From Gallibacter sp963558965 (lineage in GTDB: Bacteria > Bacillota > Clostridia > Peptostreptococcales > Anaerovoracaceae): DNA of 64,000 bases. Numbering within the stretch: position 1 is the first letter of the stretch; every line of letters begins with the position of its first letter. Positions 8,110 to 17,802 of this stretch are shown here, in pieces. The translations under genes and the position numbers were made by a program. The notes under the pieces were generated by a model. That model was not told the DNA's origin. It saw nothing but the letters and a program-made list of their open reading frames with translations, and searched no databases. The DNA lies in NCBI GenBank assembly GCA_963558965.1, contig CAUWIT010000003.1, positions 1 through 64,000 on the forward strand, given 5' to 3'.

Positions 8110-9626
8110 TAGAACTCTCCTTTTATTTCCATTTTGTTTCTGTACTGCAAAGCCTCTAAAATATGAGACATATTAATTTCTTCCGAATCGTCTAAGTCTG
8201 CAATAGTTCTGCTCAATCTTATGATTTTATAATATCCTCTCATAGTTAATCCGATTTTTTCATACGCTGTCTCCAAAGTCGCTCTCTCAGCTACACCTAA
8301 GTGACAATATTTTTTAAAATCGTCTCCCTCTATTTTGCTATTCACTTTATATTTTTCATTTTTAAAACGATTTTTTTGTTTTTCTCTCGCTTTTACTACC
8401 ATTTTATACATTTCTTCTGTCGATAAGCCTTTATCTTTTTTGTCTATTTCGTCAAAATCAACATGATTCATTTCTACAAACAAGTCAACCCTATCAATTA
8501 AAGGTGTTGAAAACTTTTCCCTAAAGCTATTTAACTGATTTGCAGTGCAAGTACACGCCCTTGTTGCATCCCCGTAAAACCCACATTTACAAGGGTTTGT
8601 CGCAATTAAAAGTATAAAATCGCTTGGAAATACAACAGTTTCCCTCTTCCTAGAAATAGATATTTCTCCATCGTCCATAGGTTTTCTAAGTCCTGCTATA
8701 CATCTTGCATCAAAGTTTGTAAACTCATCTAAAAACAAAACTCCCGTGTGAGCTAGTGATATTTCTCCAGGTCTAGGAATGGCACCTCCACCTAGCATAG
8801 ACGCTTCTGTTATAAAGCTGTACGGTTTTCTAAAAGGTCTCTCATTTAAAATTTTTTCATCAGTCAATAAACCTACTACACTGTAAATTTTAGTTAACTC
8901 AATTTTTTCCTCGTAACTTAAAGGTGGCAATAGATATTTAAATCTTTCGGCTAACATGGTTTTGCCAGCGCCGGGAGAACCTACCATCAAAAGATTGTGG
9001 CCTCCTGCCGCAGCAATCACCATTGCTCTTTTAGCATTTTCCTGTCCATATACCTGATTAAAATCAAGTTTAGGCTTTTCTCTTGTAAACACCTCTTCTT
9101 TTTTTAATTGTTTACCCTCACCTTTTACTATATTCATAACTTCTGCAAGGGTGCTCACAGGAAAAACCGAAGCTTTTTTTAAAAGAGCACCTTCACCTGC
9201 ATTGGCTTTTGGAATCACAATGTTTTTTATGCCTTGCTCTTCCGCAGCGATTACAAGTGGTAAAAGACCAGGTATGCCATTCACATTGCCATCTAAAGTA
9301 AGCTCACCAAAAAATGCAAAGTCTTGCCATTTAAATTTCACACCTTGATCGGATGCTAGAAGCAATGCCATAGCCATAGGTAAATCGTAATGGCTTCCAC
9401 ATTTGCGCCTATCTGCTGGCGATAGATTCACAGTTATCCTGCATTGAGGGAAAGTGTATCCACTGTTTACAATCGCCCCGCGAATACGCTCGCTTGATTC
9501 TTTGATTATAGTATCTGTTAGACCGACTATATGAAACGCAGGAAGCCCTCTGCCAAGGTCAGCTTCGACTACTACGATTTGCCCTTCTATGCCATGTAAA
9601 GTTGATGTATATGTTTTAGCTATCAT
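8109..9626 (-). CDS. comM: YifB/ComM-family Mg-chelatase-like AAA ATPase
   Basis: ComM-type helicases extend branch migration during integration of transforming DNA. The 505 residues show the N-terminal Lon-protease-like ChlI fold (GLPAFHIVGL...IKESSERIRGAI...CRITVNLSPADRRK), Walker A GSPGAGKTML near residue 216, Walker B VLFLDE, ATNPC with the zinc-type cysteines of CKCGFYGD, RACTC and the C-terminal Mg-chelatase C domain ending in YRNKME. It overlaps dprA by one base and follows yraN after 24 bases. Confidence 0.93.
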   Translation of the reverse strand: MIAKTYTSTLHGIEGQIVVVEADLGRGLPAFHIVGLTDTIIKESSERIRGAIVNSGYTFPQCRITVNLSPADRRKCGSHYDLPMAMALLLASDQGVKFKWQDFAFFGELTLDGNVNGIPGLLPLVIAAEEQGIKNIVIPKANAGEGALLKKASVFPVSTLAEVMNIVKGEGKQLKKEEVFTREKPKLDFNQVYGQENAKRAMVIAAAGGHNLLMVGSPGAGKTMLAERFKYLLPPLSYEEKIELTKIYSVVGLLTDEKILNERPFRKPYSFITEASMLGGGAIPRPGEISLAHTGVLFLDEFTNFDARCIAGLRKPMDDGEISISRKRETVVFPSDFILLIATNPCKCGFYGDATRACTCTANQLNSFREKFSTPLIDRVDLFVEMNHVDFDEIDKKDKGLSTEEMYKMVVKAREKQKNRFKNEKYKVNSKIEGDDFKKYCHLGVAERATLETAYEKIGLTMRGYYKIIRLSRTIADLDDSEEINMSHILEALQYRNKMEIKGEF

Positions 9627-9650
9627 TTTCCTCGTTTCCCTCCATTAAAC

Positions 9651-9980
9651 CTAAAAAGCGTTTTCAATATGATTGCAATAAACCTCGATTACATCAAAAG
9701 CAACTTCGTAATTTGTAACTTTTTCCCACATCATATATACTGCTGCAACTTTTCTAATATGATCTTTTTTAGTTTCTGTTATGGCTTCTCTAGGTAAACC
9801 AAACTGGTCAGAAGTTCGAGTCTTCACTTCAAAAAAAACGATTTTATTATCCTTTTTGCCGATTATATCCACTTCGCCTAATCTACATTTAAAATTTTGA
9901 GCTACAATTTGATATCCATTTAAAACTAAGTATTCCGCCGCCATACGTTCTCCAAATTTTCCTAATTCTTTCTTATCCAT
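9651..9980 (-). CDS. YraN family endonuclease-fold protein (UPF0102)
   Basis: This 109-residue protein has the family motif GKFGERMAAEYL, then GEVDIIGKKDNKIVFFEVKTR, the D-ExK core of a restriction-endonuclease-like fold (Asp of EVDII, Glu and Lys of FEVKTR). Length is normal (110-125). The biochemical role is unproven in most species; the recurring position next to yifB and dprA suggests DNA processing. It is the first gene of the long minus-strand operon that continues to hslU, behind the promoter at 10046-10074. Confidence 0.92.
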   Translation of the reverse strand: MDKKELGKFGERMAAEYLVLNGYQIVAQNFKCRLGEVDIIGKKDNKIVFFEVKTRTSDQFGLPREAITETKKDHIRKVAAVYMMWEKVTNYEVAFDVIEVYCNHIENAF

Positions 9981-10045
9981 TTTCCTCTCCTTATTTTAGA
10001 CAGTACAAGTTTTATAGGTAAAATTTACCATTTATTATTTACATA

Positions 10046-10074
10046 ATTTTACATTATATACAAATTATAGTCAA
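10046..10074 (-). promoter_or_regulatory. Promoter of the yraN-yifB-dprA-topA-hslVU operon
   Basis: Minus strand TTGACT (10069-10074), 17 bases, TAAAAT (10046-10051), about 65 bases before the yraN start. It sits just after the terminator of the preceding HAD gene, where an operon promoter is expected. Confidence 0.55.
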
Positions 10075-10084
10075 TATCAAATTC

Positions 10085-10129
10085 AAAAAAAGGTTAAGCC
10101 AAATTATTAATTATTGACCTAACCTTTTT
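10085..10129 (-). terminator. Intrinsic terminator of the HAD/MBL gene pair
   Basis: Minus-strand arms AAAAAGGTTA and TAACCTTTTTTT flank a 23-base loop that can pair further internally; a run of seven T follows. It lies 18 bases after the HAD gene stop. Confidence 0.75.
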
Positions 10130-10146
10130 GCTTGTTACTTGATATT

Positions 10147-10971
10147 TTATTTTAAAACAAGATTTTCTATTGCTTTTGCGACACCATCATTGTCATTTGT
10201 ATCTGTATGATAATTTGCCAATTCTTTTATTTCATCTGAAGCGTTTGCTACAGCCACTGCAGTACCTGCAAGTTTCAACATTTCTCCATCGTTTGGACTA
10301 TCTCCGCAGCACATGATTTCCTCTTTTTTAATATTAAATTTATCTGCTAGATACATCAAGGCTGTGGCTTTGCTAGTAGTCTTACCACCTATTTCAAGGT
10401 TATCTGGCATAGAAGAAGTTATAGTTGCATTTGGTATATTTATCAAATCCAAATATGTAGCATTTTTATCTTCATCTGTCTTAAAAAATATGTTTATATT
10501 TTCTATTTTATCTTGCCAATCTAACATACATTTAAAAATATCATCTATTGGAGTACGTGTTTTCATAACGTAGTCTCTAGCTCTAAAAGGATTTGCACCA
10601 CTTCTAATAGCCTCGTACTCATCACTTTGAATATATGCTCTTCCCTCTGTAAAAACTTCAATCATAAAATCTTTTTCTTTTAGATAATCGTAAGCAGCTT
10701 TTACAGCTTCAGGTGCTATATAGTTTGCATATATAGTTTCTCCTGTTTTTAATTCTCTTATTTCAGCACCATTTGAATTAGCAGTGTATTCTAACCCATT
10801 TACATGATATACATCTTCCGGCATAGAATGAAAACTTCTGCCTGTTGCAACAACTACGTGTACTCCTTTGTTTGCTGCCTCTTCAAGTGCCTGTTTTGTA
10901 CGTTCTGATATTTTACCTTCATTATTTAATGTTGTCCTGTCTAAATCAAGACCTATTAATTTAATACTCAT
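10147..10971 (-). CDS. Cof-type HAD-superfamily phosphatase
   Basis: The 274 residues have HAD motif I GLDLDRTTLN at the start (DxD), motif II VVATGRS, motif III lysine around KTTSKATAL and motif IV CCGDSPNDGEML, with the large C2-type cap (about residues 85-200) typical of the Cof/YbiV subfamily. These enzymes dephosphorylate sugar phosphates, FMN or related metabolites; the substrate cannot be told from sequence. The start overlaps the stop of the upstream MBL hydrolase by four bases, so the two are co-translated. Confidence 0.92.
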   Translation of the reverse strand: MSIKLIGLDLDRTTLNNEGKISERTKQALEEAANKGVHVVVATGRSFHSMPEDVYHVNGLEYTANSNGAEIRELKTGETIYANYIAPEAVKAAYDYLKEKDFMIEVFTEGRAYIQSDEYEAIRSGANPFRARDYVMKTRTPIDDIFKCMLDWQDKIENINIFFKTDEDKNATYLDLINIPNATITSSMPDNLEIGGKTTSKATALMYLADKFNIKKEEIMCCGDSPNDGEMLKLAGTAVAVANASDEIKELANYHTDTNDNDGVAKAIENLVLK

Positions 10972-11588
10972 TTTTTCACCATCGCCAATGCTTGCTTGAA
11001 TTCTTCATTATTTTCTTTTACATATTTCATAGTTGCACTATCACCATGACCTGGATAAATAGTTATATCACTAGGCCATTTATCAATGATTTCAGCACAG
11101 CTATTTGCCATTTCCTCTGGACTGCCATCATCCAAATTTGTAATTCCTATTTCTTCGCTAAAAACAGTATCCCCTGTAAAAGCGACCTTGCTATTTTTAC
11201 TATAAATACATATACCACCTTTTGTATGACCTGGCGTATTTATGCATAAAAGCTCCTCATCTCCAAGTTTAAATACATGATTGTTTTCAAAAGACTCTAG
11301 CAAATACTGGTCATCTTTTAAAGTTTTACATGCTCTATCTAAATCTCTTTCATTTATATACATTTTACAATCAAGTTCTTTTGCTACCTTAGGACCAGCA
11401 GTTATATGATCGTAATGATGATGTGTAAAAATTATCCCTAGAGGGTTTAATTTTTCTTCTTTTACGAAATTAATAAAATTATTTGCATTGTATCCAGTAT
11501 CTATTAGATAACAATCTTTGCATCCATCTTTATATATTAAGTATCCATTGCTTTGCAGCTCTCCACCAATAAATCTTTTTATCTTCAT
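10968..11588 (-). CDS. MBL-fold metallo-hydrolase, glyoxalase II-like
   Basis: The metal-binding signature THHHYDHITA, a downstream HTKGGICIY histidine, GDTVF and YPGHGD give the full set of zinc ligands of a single-domain glyoxalase II-like hydrolase. I chose ATG 11588 (206 residues, MKIKRFIGGEL) because AGGAGG lies ten bases before it; an upstream start at 11645 would add 19 residues with no ribosome-binding site. The substrate is unknown (thioesters such as S-lactoylglutathione or others are typical). Co-transcribed with the HAD phosphatase. Confidence 0.9.
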   Translation of the reverse strand: MKIKRFIGGELQSNGYLIYKDGCKDCYLIDTGYNANNFINFVKEEKLNPLGIIFTHHHYDHITAGPKVAKELDCKMYINERDLDRACKTLKDDQYLLESFENNHVFKLGDEELLCINTPGHTKGGICIYSKNSKVAFTGDTVFSEEIGITNLDDGSPEEMANSCAEIIDKWPSDITIYPGHGDSATMKYVKENNEEFKQALAMVKK

Positions 11589-11757
11589 AATTCTATATCC
11601 TCCTAACTTATTTAGTATACCAAAAAGATTATTTTTAATCATCAAATCCTCTCATAAAAAATGTAAATTAACAAAAAATTAATATTTACTTCATAATTAG
11701 TTAACTATAGAATTATATTATAAATAGTAGACTTTAGATTAAGGAGATCGTTAAAAA

Positions 11758-12657
11758 ATGAATTATGCTATTATCGATATAGGTTCAAATACAATTCGCA
11801 TGAACGTTTACCGCTTTGAAAATCAAGAGATTGTAACTCTTTTTTCAAAAAAGGAAACTGCTGGATTGGTATCATATGTATCAAAGAAGGTTATGCAACC
11901 TGCAGGCATAAAGGTACTTTGTGAAACTTTACAATCCTTTAAAGAAATAGTTTCACATCTAAAAGTAGACAAAATATCAGCTTTTGCAACAGCTTCTCTT
12001 AGAAATATAAAAAATACAGAAGAAGTTTTAGAAAAAGTTAAAGAAAATACAGGTATTGAAATAAATGTTTTATCAGTTGAACAAGAAGGTAAATTAAGTT
12101 TTTCTGGAGCCACTTACCACACTGCTCACACTGATGGATTGTTTATCGATCTTGGCGGCGGCAGCTGCGAATTTGTTCTATTTAAAAACAAGGAAACTGA
12201 AACAGTGTTTAGCATACCATACGGTTCGCTTAGCCTATACAACAACTACGTAGAAAATATCATTCCTACTAAAGAAGAATGTCACGCTATTTACAACAAG
12301 TTTACATCGGAGCTAAGAGATTTCGATCCAGACAAGGCTTTGTCAAATGATTTCCTACTTGGAGCCGGAGGAACTGCACGTGCTATAGCCAAAATACTAG
12401 CTGACCACGATATGATAGGAAAAGCAACTGACTCATTTGATGCAAGCAATATGGCGAAACTGATTAAATCCCTTTACGAAAAAGATATTGCACATGCAAT
12501 TTTAAAATGCAAAGCAAATCGTATACATACATTTATACCGGGATTGATAACCATAATAGCAATTATCGATTATTACCATTGCAAAACAATGCAAATTAGC
12601 AACTACGGTATTCGTGAAGGATATTTTCATGATGAAATTGTATTAAACAATCTATAA
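11758..12657 (+). CDS. ppx: Exopolyphosphatase Ppx/GppA family
   Basis: The actin-like ATPase fold of Ppx/GppA is clear: IIDIGSNTIRMNVY at the N-terminus, AFATASLRNIKNT, and IDLGGGSCEFVLF. The 299 residues correspond to the short form with the two core domains and no HD-type C-terminal extension. It hydrolyses polyphosphate chains or pppGpp; its place 25 bases before ppk favours polyphosphate turnover. Ribosome-binding site AAGGAGATCG lies before the ATG. The opposite-strand hydrolase gene is divergent, leaving a 112-base AT-rich spacer. Confidence 0.93.
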   Translation: MNYAIIDIGSNTIRMNVYRFENQEIVTLFSKKETAGLVSYVSKKVMQPAGIKVLCETLQSFKEIVSHLKVDKISAFATASLRNIKNTEEVLEKVKENTGIEINVLSVEQEGKLSFSGATYHTAHTDGLFIDLGGGSCEFVLFKNKETETVFSIPYGSLSLYNNYVENIIPTKEECHAIYNKFTSELRDFDPDKALSNDFLLGAGGTARAIAKILADHDMIGKATDSFDASNMAKLIKSLYEKDIAHAILKCKANRIHTFIPGLITIIAIIDYYHCKTMQISNYGIREGYFHDEIVLNNL

Positions 12658-12682
12658 GCAAAAGAAAGAAGGAAATATAGTT

Positions 12683-14851
12683 ATGGGGAAAAAATATGAA
12701 TTTACACAAAACAGAGAATTGTCTTGGTTAAAGTTTGACAAGAGAGTTCTTGAAGAGGCAGCTGATCCAAATGTTCCACTATTTGAACGTCTAAAATTTA
12801 TATCTATTTTTACAAGCAATTTAGATGAATTTTACATGGTTAGATGTGGCAGCTTATATGACTTAAGCATACTAGACGAAGACCATCTTGACAGCAAAAC
12901 AGGCATGACAGCTCAGGAACAGCTAGATGAAATTTTCAGAGAAACTACTGGACTTTATACTATGCGTGATGAAATTTACAAAGAAGTTCAAAAGCGCATT
13001 ATGAAAGAAAGCGGCATGAAACTTAACAAGTACAAATCTTTAACTGAAGATGAAGCAAATCAAGTTGAAGAGTACTTTTTAAATTATATCTTGCCTATAC
13101 TTTCACCACAGATTATAGACTCACACCATCCATTCCCTCATCTTTCAAACAAAAAGCTATATGTTGTAGTAAAGATGAGAAAAAAGAATAACGATATATT
13201 TGGACTTGTACCTGTACCTGATATAGTCGATAGAGTCTATAAATATGCCGATGATCCTCTTCGCATACTTTTAATCGAAGATATAGTGGCAAATCACGTA
13301 GACAAAATATTCAAAGGTTACGAAATATTATTTGCAACAGTTATCAGCGTAACTAGAAATGCCGATATTAACTTAGACCCTCACGGTGAACTAGATGATG
13401 AGGACTACAGACAATACATGAAAAAAATCCTAAAGAAAAGAAATAGACTTGCACCTATAAGACTTGAATTTTATAGGGAATGGGATCCAGAAGTTCAAAC
13501 ATTTTTGTGTAAGCAGCTTGGCATCTTAGAGACACAAGCCTTTTTATCTCAAGCACCTTTGGATATGTCTCATGTATTTACAGTTATAGATATGTGCAAA
13601 GATAAAAATTTGGACTATATGCTTTACAAACCTTTTGAGCCACAACATGCTAGAGACTTTGACTACACTCGCTCAATTATGGAACAGGTAAAAGAAAAAG
13701 ATAGACTTTTATTTTATCCATTTGAAGAAATAGATCCATTTTTAAATCTATTAAAAGAAGCAGCTAACGATCCAGATGTATTATCTATAAAGATTACGGT
13801 TTACAGACTTGCAAAAAACTCTAAAATTGTAAAATACTTAGTGCAAGCTGCCGACAATGGCAAAGATGTATTGGCACTTATGGAGTTGAGAGCTAGATTT
13901 GATGAATCCAGCAATATAGGGTATGCCGAATATCTTGAAAACAACGGTTGCCGAGTTATTTACGGTATAGAAAATTACAAAGTACATTCAAAAGTTTGCT
14001 TGATTACTAAGAAAAATGGCGAACAAGTTGAATACATCACTCAAATTGGAACTGGTAACTACAACGAAAAAACAAGTAAGATGTACACTGACTACTCATA
14101 TATAACAGCACGCAAAAACATCGGTATCGATGCTAGCAATTTCTTCCAAAATCTTTCTATAGATAAATTACATGGAGAATACAAAGAGCTTTTAGTTGCA
14201 CCTTACGGATTAAAAAATAAGATTTTAAGTCTTATAGAAACAGAAATACACAAGGCTAAAAATGATTTACCTTGCGGTGTTACTATGAAGATGAATTCTT
14301 TAACTGATTTACAAGTTATAAATAAATTAGTTGAAGCATCTCAGGCAGGCGTACCTGTTAAACTTATTATTAGAGGTATTTGTTGCCTAGTACCTGGAGT
14401 TGAAGGATATAGCGAAAACACAGAAGTTAGAAGTATTGTAGGCAGATTTTTAGAACATCCTCGCGTTTATAAATTTGGCGATGGTGAATATACAAGTCTA
14501 TACATTGCCAGCGCAGATATGATGACTAGAAATACAGAAAAACGTGTAGAAGTAGCATGTCCTATTTACGATTCCTCAATCAAGGATCGTATTATTCACG
14601 ATTTAGATATTATGTGGCAGGACAATGTAAAAGCGAGAGTCTTACAATCCGATGGTACTTACAATTATATTATGCCACCACAACCACCTGTTGAATTTCA
14701 GCAAACTATGATGGACGAAGCTATAAATTATGCAACAAAAATAAAACTACAAGAAGAACAGAAACAAGAAACTCCAACAACAAAAGAAAAAGAAAAATCA
14801 AGTGGTAAAAAACTAAGTTTTTTCAAAAAATTGTTTAGAAGAAACAAATAA
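12683..14851 (+). CDS. ppk1: Polyphosphate kinase PPK1
   Basis: PPK1 reversibly polymerises the gamma phosphate of ATP into polyphosphate. The 722 residues show N domain FTQNRELSWLKFDKRVLEEA, the head domain, and two phospholipase-D-like catalytic domains. The autophosphorylated histidine lies in NYKVHSKVCLI and falls at residue 435; RELSWLxFN-type and YTD-YITA motifs are intact. A 40-residue charged tail, Lys/Glu-rich and ending FFKKLFRRNK, extends beyond the usual end (about 690) and could be membrane- or nucleic-acid-associating. Follows ppx in the same operon; terminator at 14859. Confidence 0.97.
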   Translation: MGKKYEFTQNRELSWLKFDKRVLEEAADPNVPLFERLKFISIFTSNLDEFYMVRCGSLYDLSILDEDHLDSKTGMTAQEQLDEIFRETTGLYTMRDEIYKEVQKRIMKESGMKLNKYKSLTEDEANQVEEYFLNYILPILSPQIIDSHHPFPHLSNKKLYVVVKMRKKNNDIFGLVPVPDIVDRVYKYADDPLRILLIEDIVANHVDKIFKGYEILFATVISVTRNADINLDPHGELDDEDYRQYMKKILKKRNRLAPIRLEFYREWDPEVQTFLCKQLGILETQAFLSQAPLDMSHVFTVIDMCKDKNLDYMLYKPFEPQHARDFDYTRSIMEQVKEKDRLLFYPFEEIDPFLNLLKEAANDPDVLSIKITVYRLAKNSKIVKYLVQAADNGKDVLALMELRARFDESSNIGYAEYLENNGCRVIYGIENYKVHSKVCLITKKNGEQVEYITQIGTGNYNEKTSKMYTDYSYITARKNIGIDASNFFQNLSIDKLHGEYKELLVAPYGLKNKILSLIETEIHKAKNDLPCGVTMKMNSLTDLQVINKLVEASQAGVPVKLIIRGICCLVPGVEGYSENTEVRSIVGRFLEHPRVYKFGDGEYTSLYIASADMMTRNTEKRVEVACPIYDSSIKDRIIHDLDIMWQDNVKARVLQSDGTYNYIMPPQPPVEFQQTMMDEAINYATKIKLQEEQKQETPTTKEKEKSSGKKLSFFKKLFRRNK

Positions 14852-14858
14852 ATCGCTA

Positions 14859-14893
14859 ATTGCATTTGCTATAACAGTAAATGCAATTTTCTT
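14859..14893 (+). terminator. Intrinsic terminator after ppk
   Basis: Arms ATTGCATTTGCT (14859-14870) and AGTAAATGCAAT (14876-14887) form a 12-bp stem (one G-U) with a 5-base loop, followed by TTTTCTTATT. Confidence 0.85.
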
Positions 14894-14894
14894 A

Positions 14895-14922
14895 TTGAAA
14901 TTTAATCTAATAGTGATAGAAT
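14895..14922 (+). promoter_or_regulatory. Possible trkA promoter
   Basis: TTGAAA (14895-14900), 16 bases, TAGAAT (14917-14922), about 48 bases before the trkA ATG and immediately after the ppk terminator. Position and hexamers are compatible with a promoter for trkA-trkH-trkH. Confidence 0.45.
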
Positions 14923-14969
14923 GTTTTATGTATTAAAACTATTAATAATTAGAAAGTTGAAGGTACTCT

Positions 14970-16310
14970 ATGAATATAGTAATTGTTGGGGCTGGAAGAT
15001 TAGGCAAAAAACTAGCCTACGCCCTTTTAAGTGGTAACCACAGCGTAACAGTTATCGACAAAAACGAAAAACAGTTACAAAAGATGGCTCTACAAATGGA
15101 TATTATGACAGTAGTTGCAGATGGTAAAGAGATTTCTGTTCTTAAAGAAATCCATATTTCTTCTTATGATTATCTAATTGCAACAACTTCAAATGATGAA
15201 TTAAATATTACTATTGCAGCTTTTGCTAAAAAACTAGGCTGCAAATTTGTTATAGCTAGAGTTAGAGATCCAGAACATATGGATCAGTTTGATTTTATTA
15301 GAGACACTATGCATATAGATCAGCTAATAAATCCAGATTTGGCTATCACAAATGAAATATATAAATTTTTAGTAGAAAAATATACCCTAAGCAATGGTAT
15401 TTTTTCTTCAGGCAAAATTTCTTTAATCGAATTTAAAGCAAAAAATATGCCTAAACTAAAAGGCTTGTCATTACAAGATGTAAATACAATCTTACCAGGT
15501 ATGCTAGTAGTTGCACTCTCACGAAACGGTAAAGTTATAATACCTCATGGTGATGATGTTATTGCTGAAAACGACTTTTTATACGTAATCGGTGAAAAGG
15601 ATCCTATTATCAAGTTAAACAATGAAGTCCACGAAATTGGTACTTATACAAACTTACAAAAAGTAATGATAATAGGCGGCGGCAAAACTGGCCTTTACCT
15701 AGCAAAAAGACTATCTGATTTTGGCATTTCTGTAAAAATCGTAGAAAGAGACCTTGCAAGATGTCATTACCTAGCCGAAAAACTTGAAAACGTTATGATT
15801 TTACACGGCGATGGAACAGATAGACAACTTCTTGAAGAGGAAAATATCCAGGAAATGGATGGTTTTGTTACTGCAACTGGGTATGACGAAGATAACTTGC
15901 TTCTAGCTCTTATGGCTAAAGAATACAATATAGCCGATGTAATTGCTAAAGTAAGCCGTGGTATATACACAGAACTAGTTTCAAATCTAGGTGTTGATAT
16001 GGCCATCAATCCATTAGATATTGTAACAAGTAATATCGCTAAAATGATTCAGGGCAAGAAAAAAATCATATCAAACCAGCTAGTTCAAGGACAAGCTGAA
16101 ATCACTGAAATTATAGCAAGTCACAATATGAAAATTGCAAATAAACCACTTAAAAATATTAAACTTCCAAAAGGTGTAATTATTGGAGCTGTTCACAGAG
16201 GCTCAGAAGTAATTATTCCTGATGGCAACACAGTTATCCACGAAGGAGATCGAGTTTTAATTTTCTCACTTCTAACTGCAATGCCTGAAATGGCTGTTTA
16301 TACACGTTAA
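14970..16310 (+). CDS. trkA: Trk system potassium transporter regulatory subunit TrkA
   Basis: Cytoplasmic NAD(H)/nucleotide-binding regulator of TrkH channels. The 446 residues are two tandem RCK_N-RCK_C halves: GAGRLGKKLA near residue 8 with acidic VIDKNEKQ at the end of the second beta strand, and GGGKTGLYLAKRL near residue 235 with IVERD. Each half ends with an RCK_C domain (LKGLSLQDV... and IANKPLKNIKLP...). Length is the family norm (about 450). Two trkH genes follow directly, so one TrkA may gate two different pores. Confidence 0.96.
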   Translation: MNIVIVGAGRLGKKLAYALLSGNHSVTVIDKNEKQLQKMALQMDIMTVVADGKEISVLKEIHISSYDYLIATTSNDELNITIAAFAKKLGCKFVIARVRDPEHMDQFDFIRDTMHIDQLINPDLAITNEIYKFLVEKYTLSNGIFSSGKISLIEFKAKNMPKLKGLSLQDVNTILPGMLVVALSRNGKVIIPHGDDVIAENDFLYVIGEKDPIIKLNNEVHEIGTYTNLQKVMIIGGGKTGLYLAKRLSDFGISVKIVERDLARCHYLAEKLENVMILHGDGTDRQLLEEENIQEMDGFVTATGYDEDNLLLALMAKEYNIADVIAKVSRGIYTELVSNLGVDMAINPLDIVTSNIAKMIQGKKKIISNQLVQGQAEITEIIASHNMKIANKPLKNIKLPKGVIIGAVHRGSEVIIPDGNTVIHEGDRVLIFSLLTAMPEMAVYTR

Positions 16311-16331
16311 TAGAGAGGAACTGTTATATAG

Positions 16332-17792
16332 ATGGGTATTAATTACAAGGTTTCCATTAAGATTTTTGGAGCGATTTTATCAGTTCTAGGTCTAGCCATG
16401 CTACTTCCTCTAATTGTTGCAATCATCTACGGTGAACTGTCAAGTATTAGAACATTTCTTAAAATACTTGTGCCAGCAATAGTTATAGGAGAAACACTAA
16501 GACGCGCTATTCCTTCCAATAAAGCTACTCTAAAAATGCGAGATGGAGTATTTATCGTGTCTATTTCCTGGATTTTATGTTCAATTATAGGCTGCTTGCC
16601 TTTTTATGTTTCAGGAAGTATTCCTAATTTTATAGATGCACTTTTCGAAAGTTGCTCAGGATTCAGTACAACTGGTTCTACAATTTTAAACAATATCGAA
16701 GCATTGCCTAAGGCAATGCTGTTTTGGCGTGCTTTTTCCCATTGGTTAGGCGGAATGGGTATATTGGTTTTTACAATTGCTTTGCTACCAGCACTTGGTG
16801 TCGATGGCCAGCAAATCGCAGCCGCAGAAGTACCTGGGCCTACCCTTTCTAAGATTACACCAAAATTATCAGACACAGCTCGATATCTTTACATCTTATA
16901 CTTTTTATTGACTTTAGCTGAAACCATATTGCTAATGTTTGGAGGTATGGATTTATTTGATGCATTGTGTCACAGTTTTTCATCACTTGGAACTGGAGGA
17001 TTTTCAAACTACAACGACAGTATAGGACATTTCAACAGTTTATATATTGAAATTATAATAATGCTATTTATGTTTATAGCAGGTATAAACTTTAACCTTT
17101 TCTTCGTTTTTTATAAAAACGGTTTTAAAGCATTTTATAAAGATGGAGAATGGAAAGCCTATATTTACATACTTGTTGGAACAACATTGCTAATCGCATT
17201 TGGACTATATGTACATGGTGATTATACATTTGGTAATGCTCTTAGATACTCAGCATTCCAAGATATTTCTATATTAACTACTACAGGTTTTGCAACGGCG
17301 GACTACACCTTATGGCCGACATTTTGTCAAATGCTTATATTCGCATTGCTATTTTGCGGTGGATGTTCATCATCAACTGGTGGCAGTGTAAAAGTAGTTC
17401 GAGTGCTTGTTTTATTTAAGATGGTTAAGAGAACTATCGCTATTAGATTACATCCAAATGCTATAGTTCAGGTTAAAATAAACAATCAATTGTTAACTAG
17501 AGATACTGTTTCAAACATTGCTAACTTTATATTTTTATATCTTGGTCTAGGTATGTTTGGTGCATTTTTGTTATCATTTGATGGACATAGTTTTATAACT
17601 AGCATCAGTGCTTCCTTTACTTGTCTTGGCAATGCAGGACCTGGATTTAGCGCTATCGGTCCGGCTGAGAACTTCAATATATTTTCTCAATTTTCAAAGT
17701 TGGTTCTTTCATTTATGATGATTGCCGGTAGACTTGAATTATTTACACTATTAATGCTATTTACAAGAAAATTTTGGAATCCATTCCACTAA
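16332..17792 (+). CDS. trkH: Trk potassium uptake channel TrkH (Gly-type filter)
   Basis: Integral membrane cation channel with four M1-P-M2 repeats. The pore-loop signatures read STTGST (Gly115), GTGGFSN, TTTGFAT and GNAGPGFSAIGP, so all four selectivity-filter glycines are present as expected for K+ selectivity. Length 486 is typical. It starts 21 bases after trkA and ends ten bases before the second trkH. The final KFWNPF is also conserved in the paralogue. Confidence 0.95.
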   Translation: MGINYKVSIKIFGAILSVLGLAMLLPLIVAIIYGELSSIRTFLKILVPAIVIGETLRRAIPSNKATLKMRDGVFIVSISWILCSIIGCLPFYVSGSIPNFIDALFESCSGFSTTGSTILNNIEALPKAMLFWRAFSHWLGGMGILVFTIALLPALGVDGQQIAAAEVPGPTLSKITPKLSDTARYLYILYFLLTLAETILLMFGGMDLFDALCHSFSSLGTGGFSNYNDSIGHFNSLYIEIIIMLFMFIAGINFNLFFVFYKNGFKAFYKDGEWKAYIYILVGTTLLIAFGLYVHGDYTFGNALRYSAFQDISILTTTGFATADYTLWPTFCQMLIFALLFCGGCSSSTGGSVKVVRVLVLFKMVKRTIAIRLHPNAIVQVKINNQLLTRDTVSNIANFIFLYLGLGMFGAFLLSFDGHSFITSISASFTCLGNAGPGFSAIGPAENFNIFSQFSKLVLSFMMIAGRLELFTLLMLFTRKFWNPFH

Positions 17793-17802
17793 GGAGATTT
17801 TA

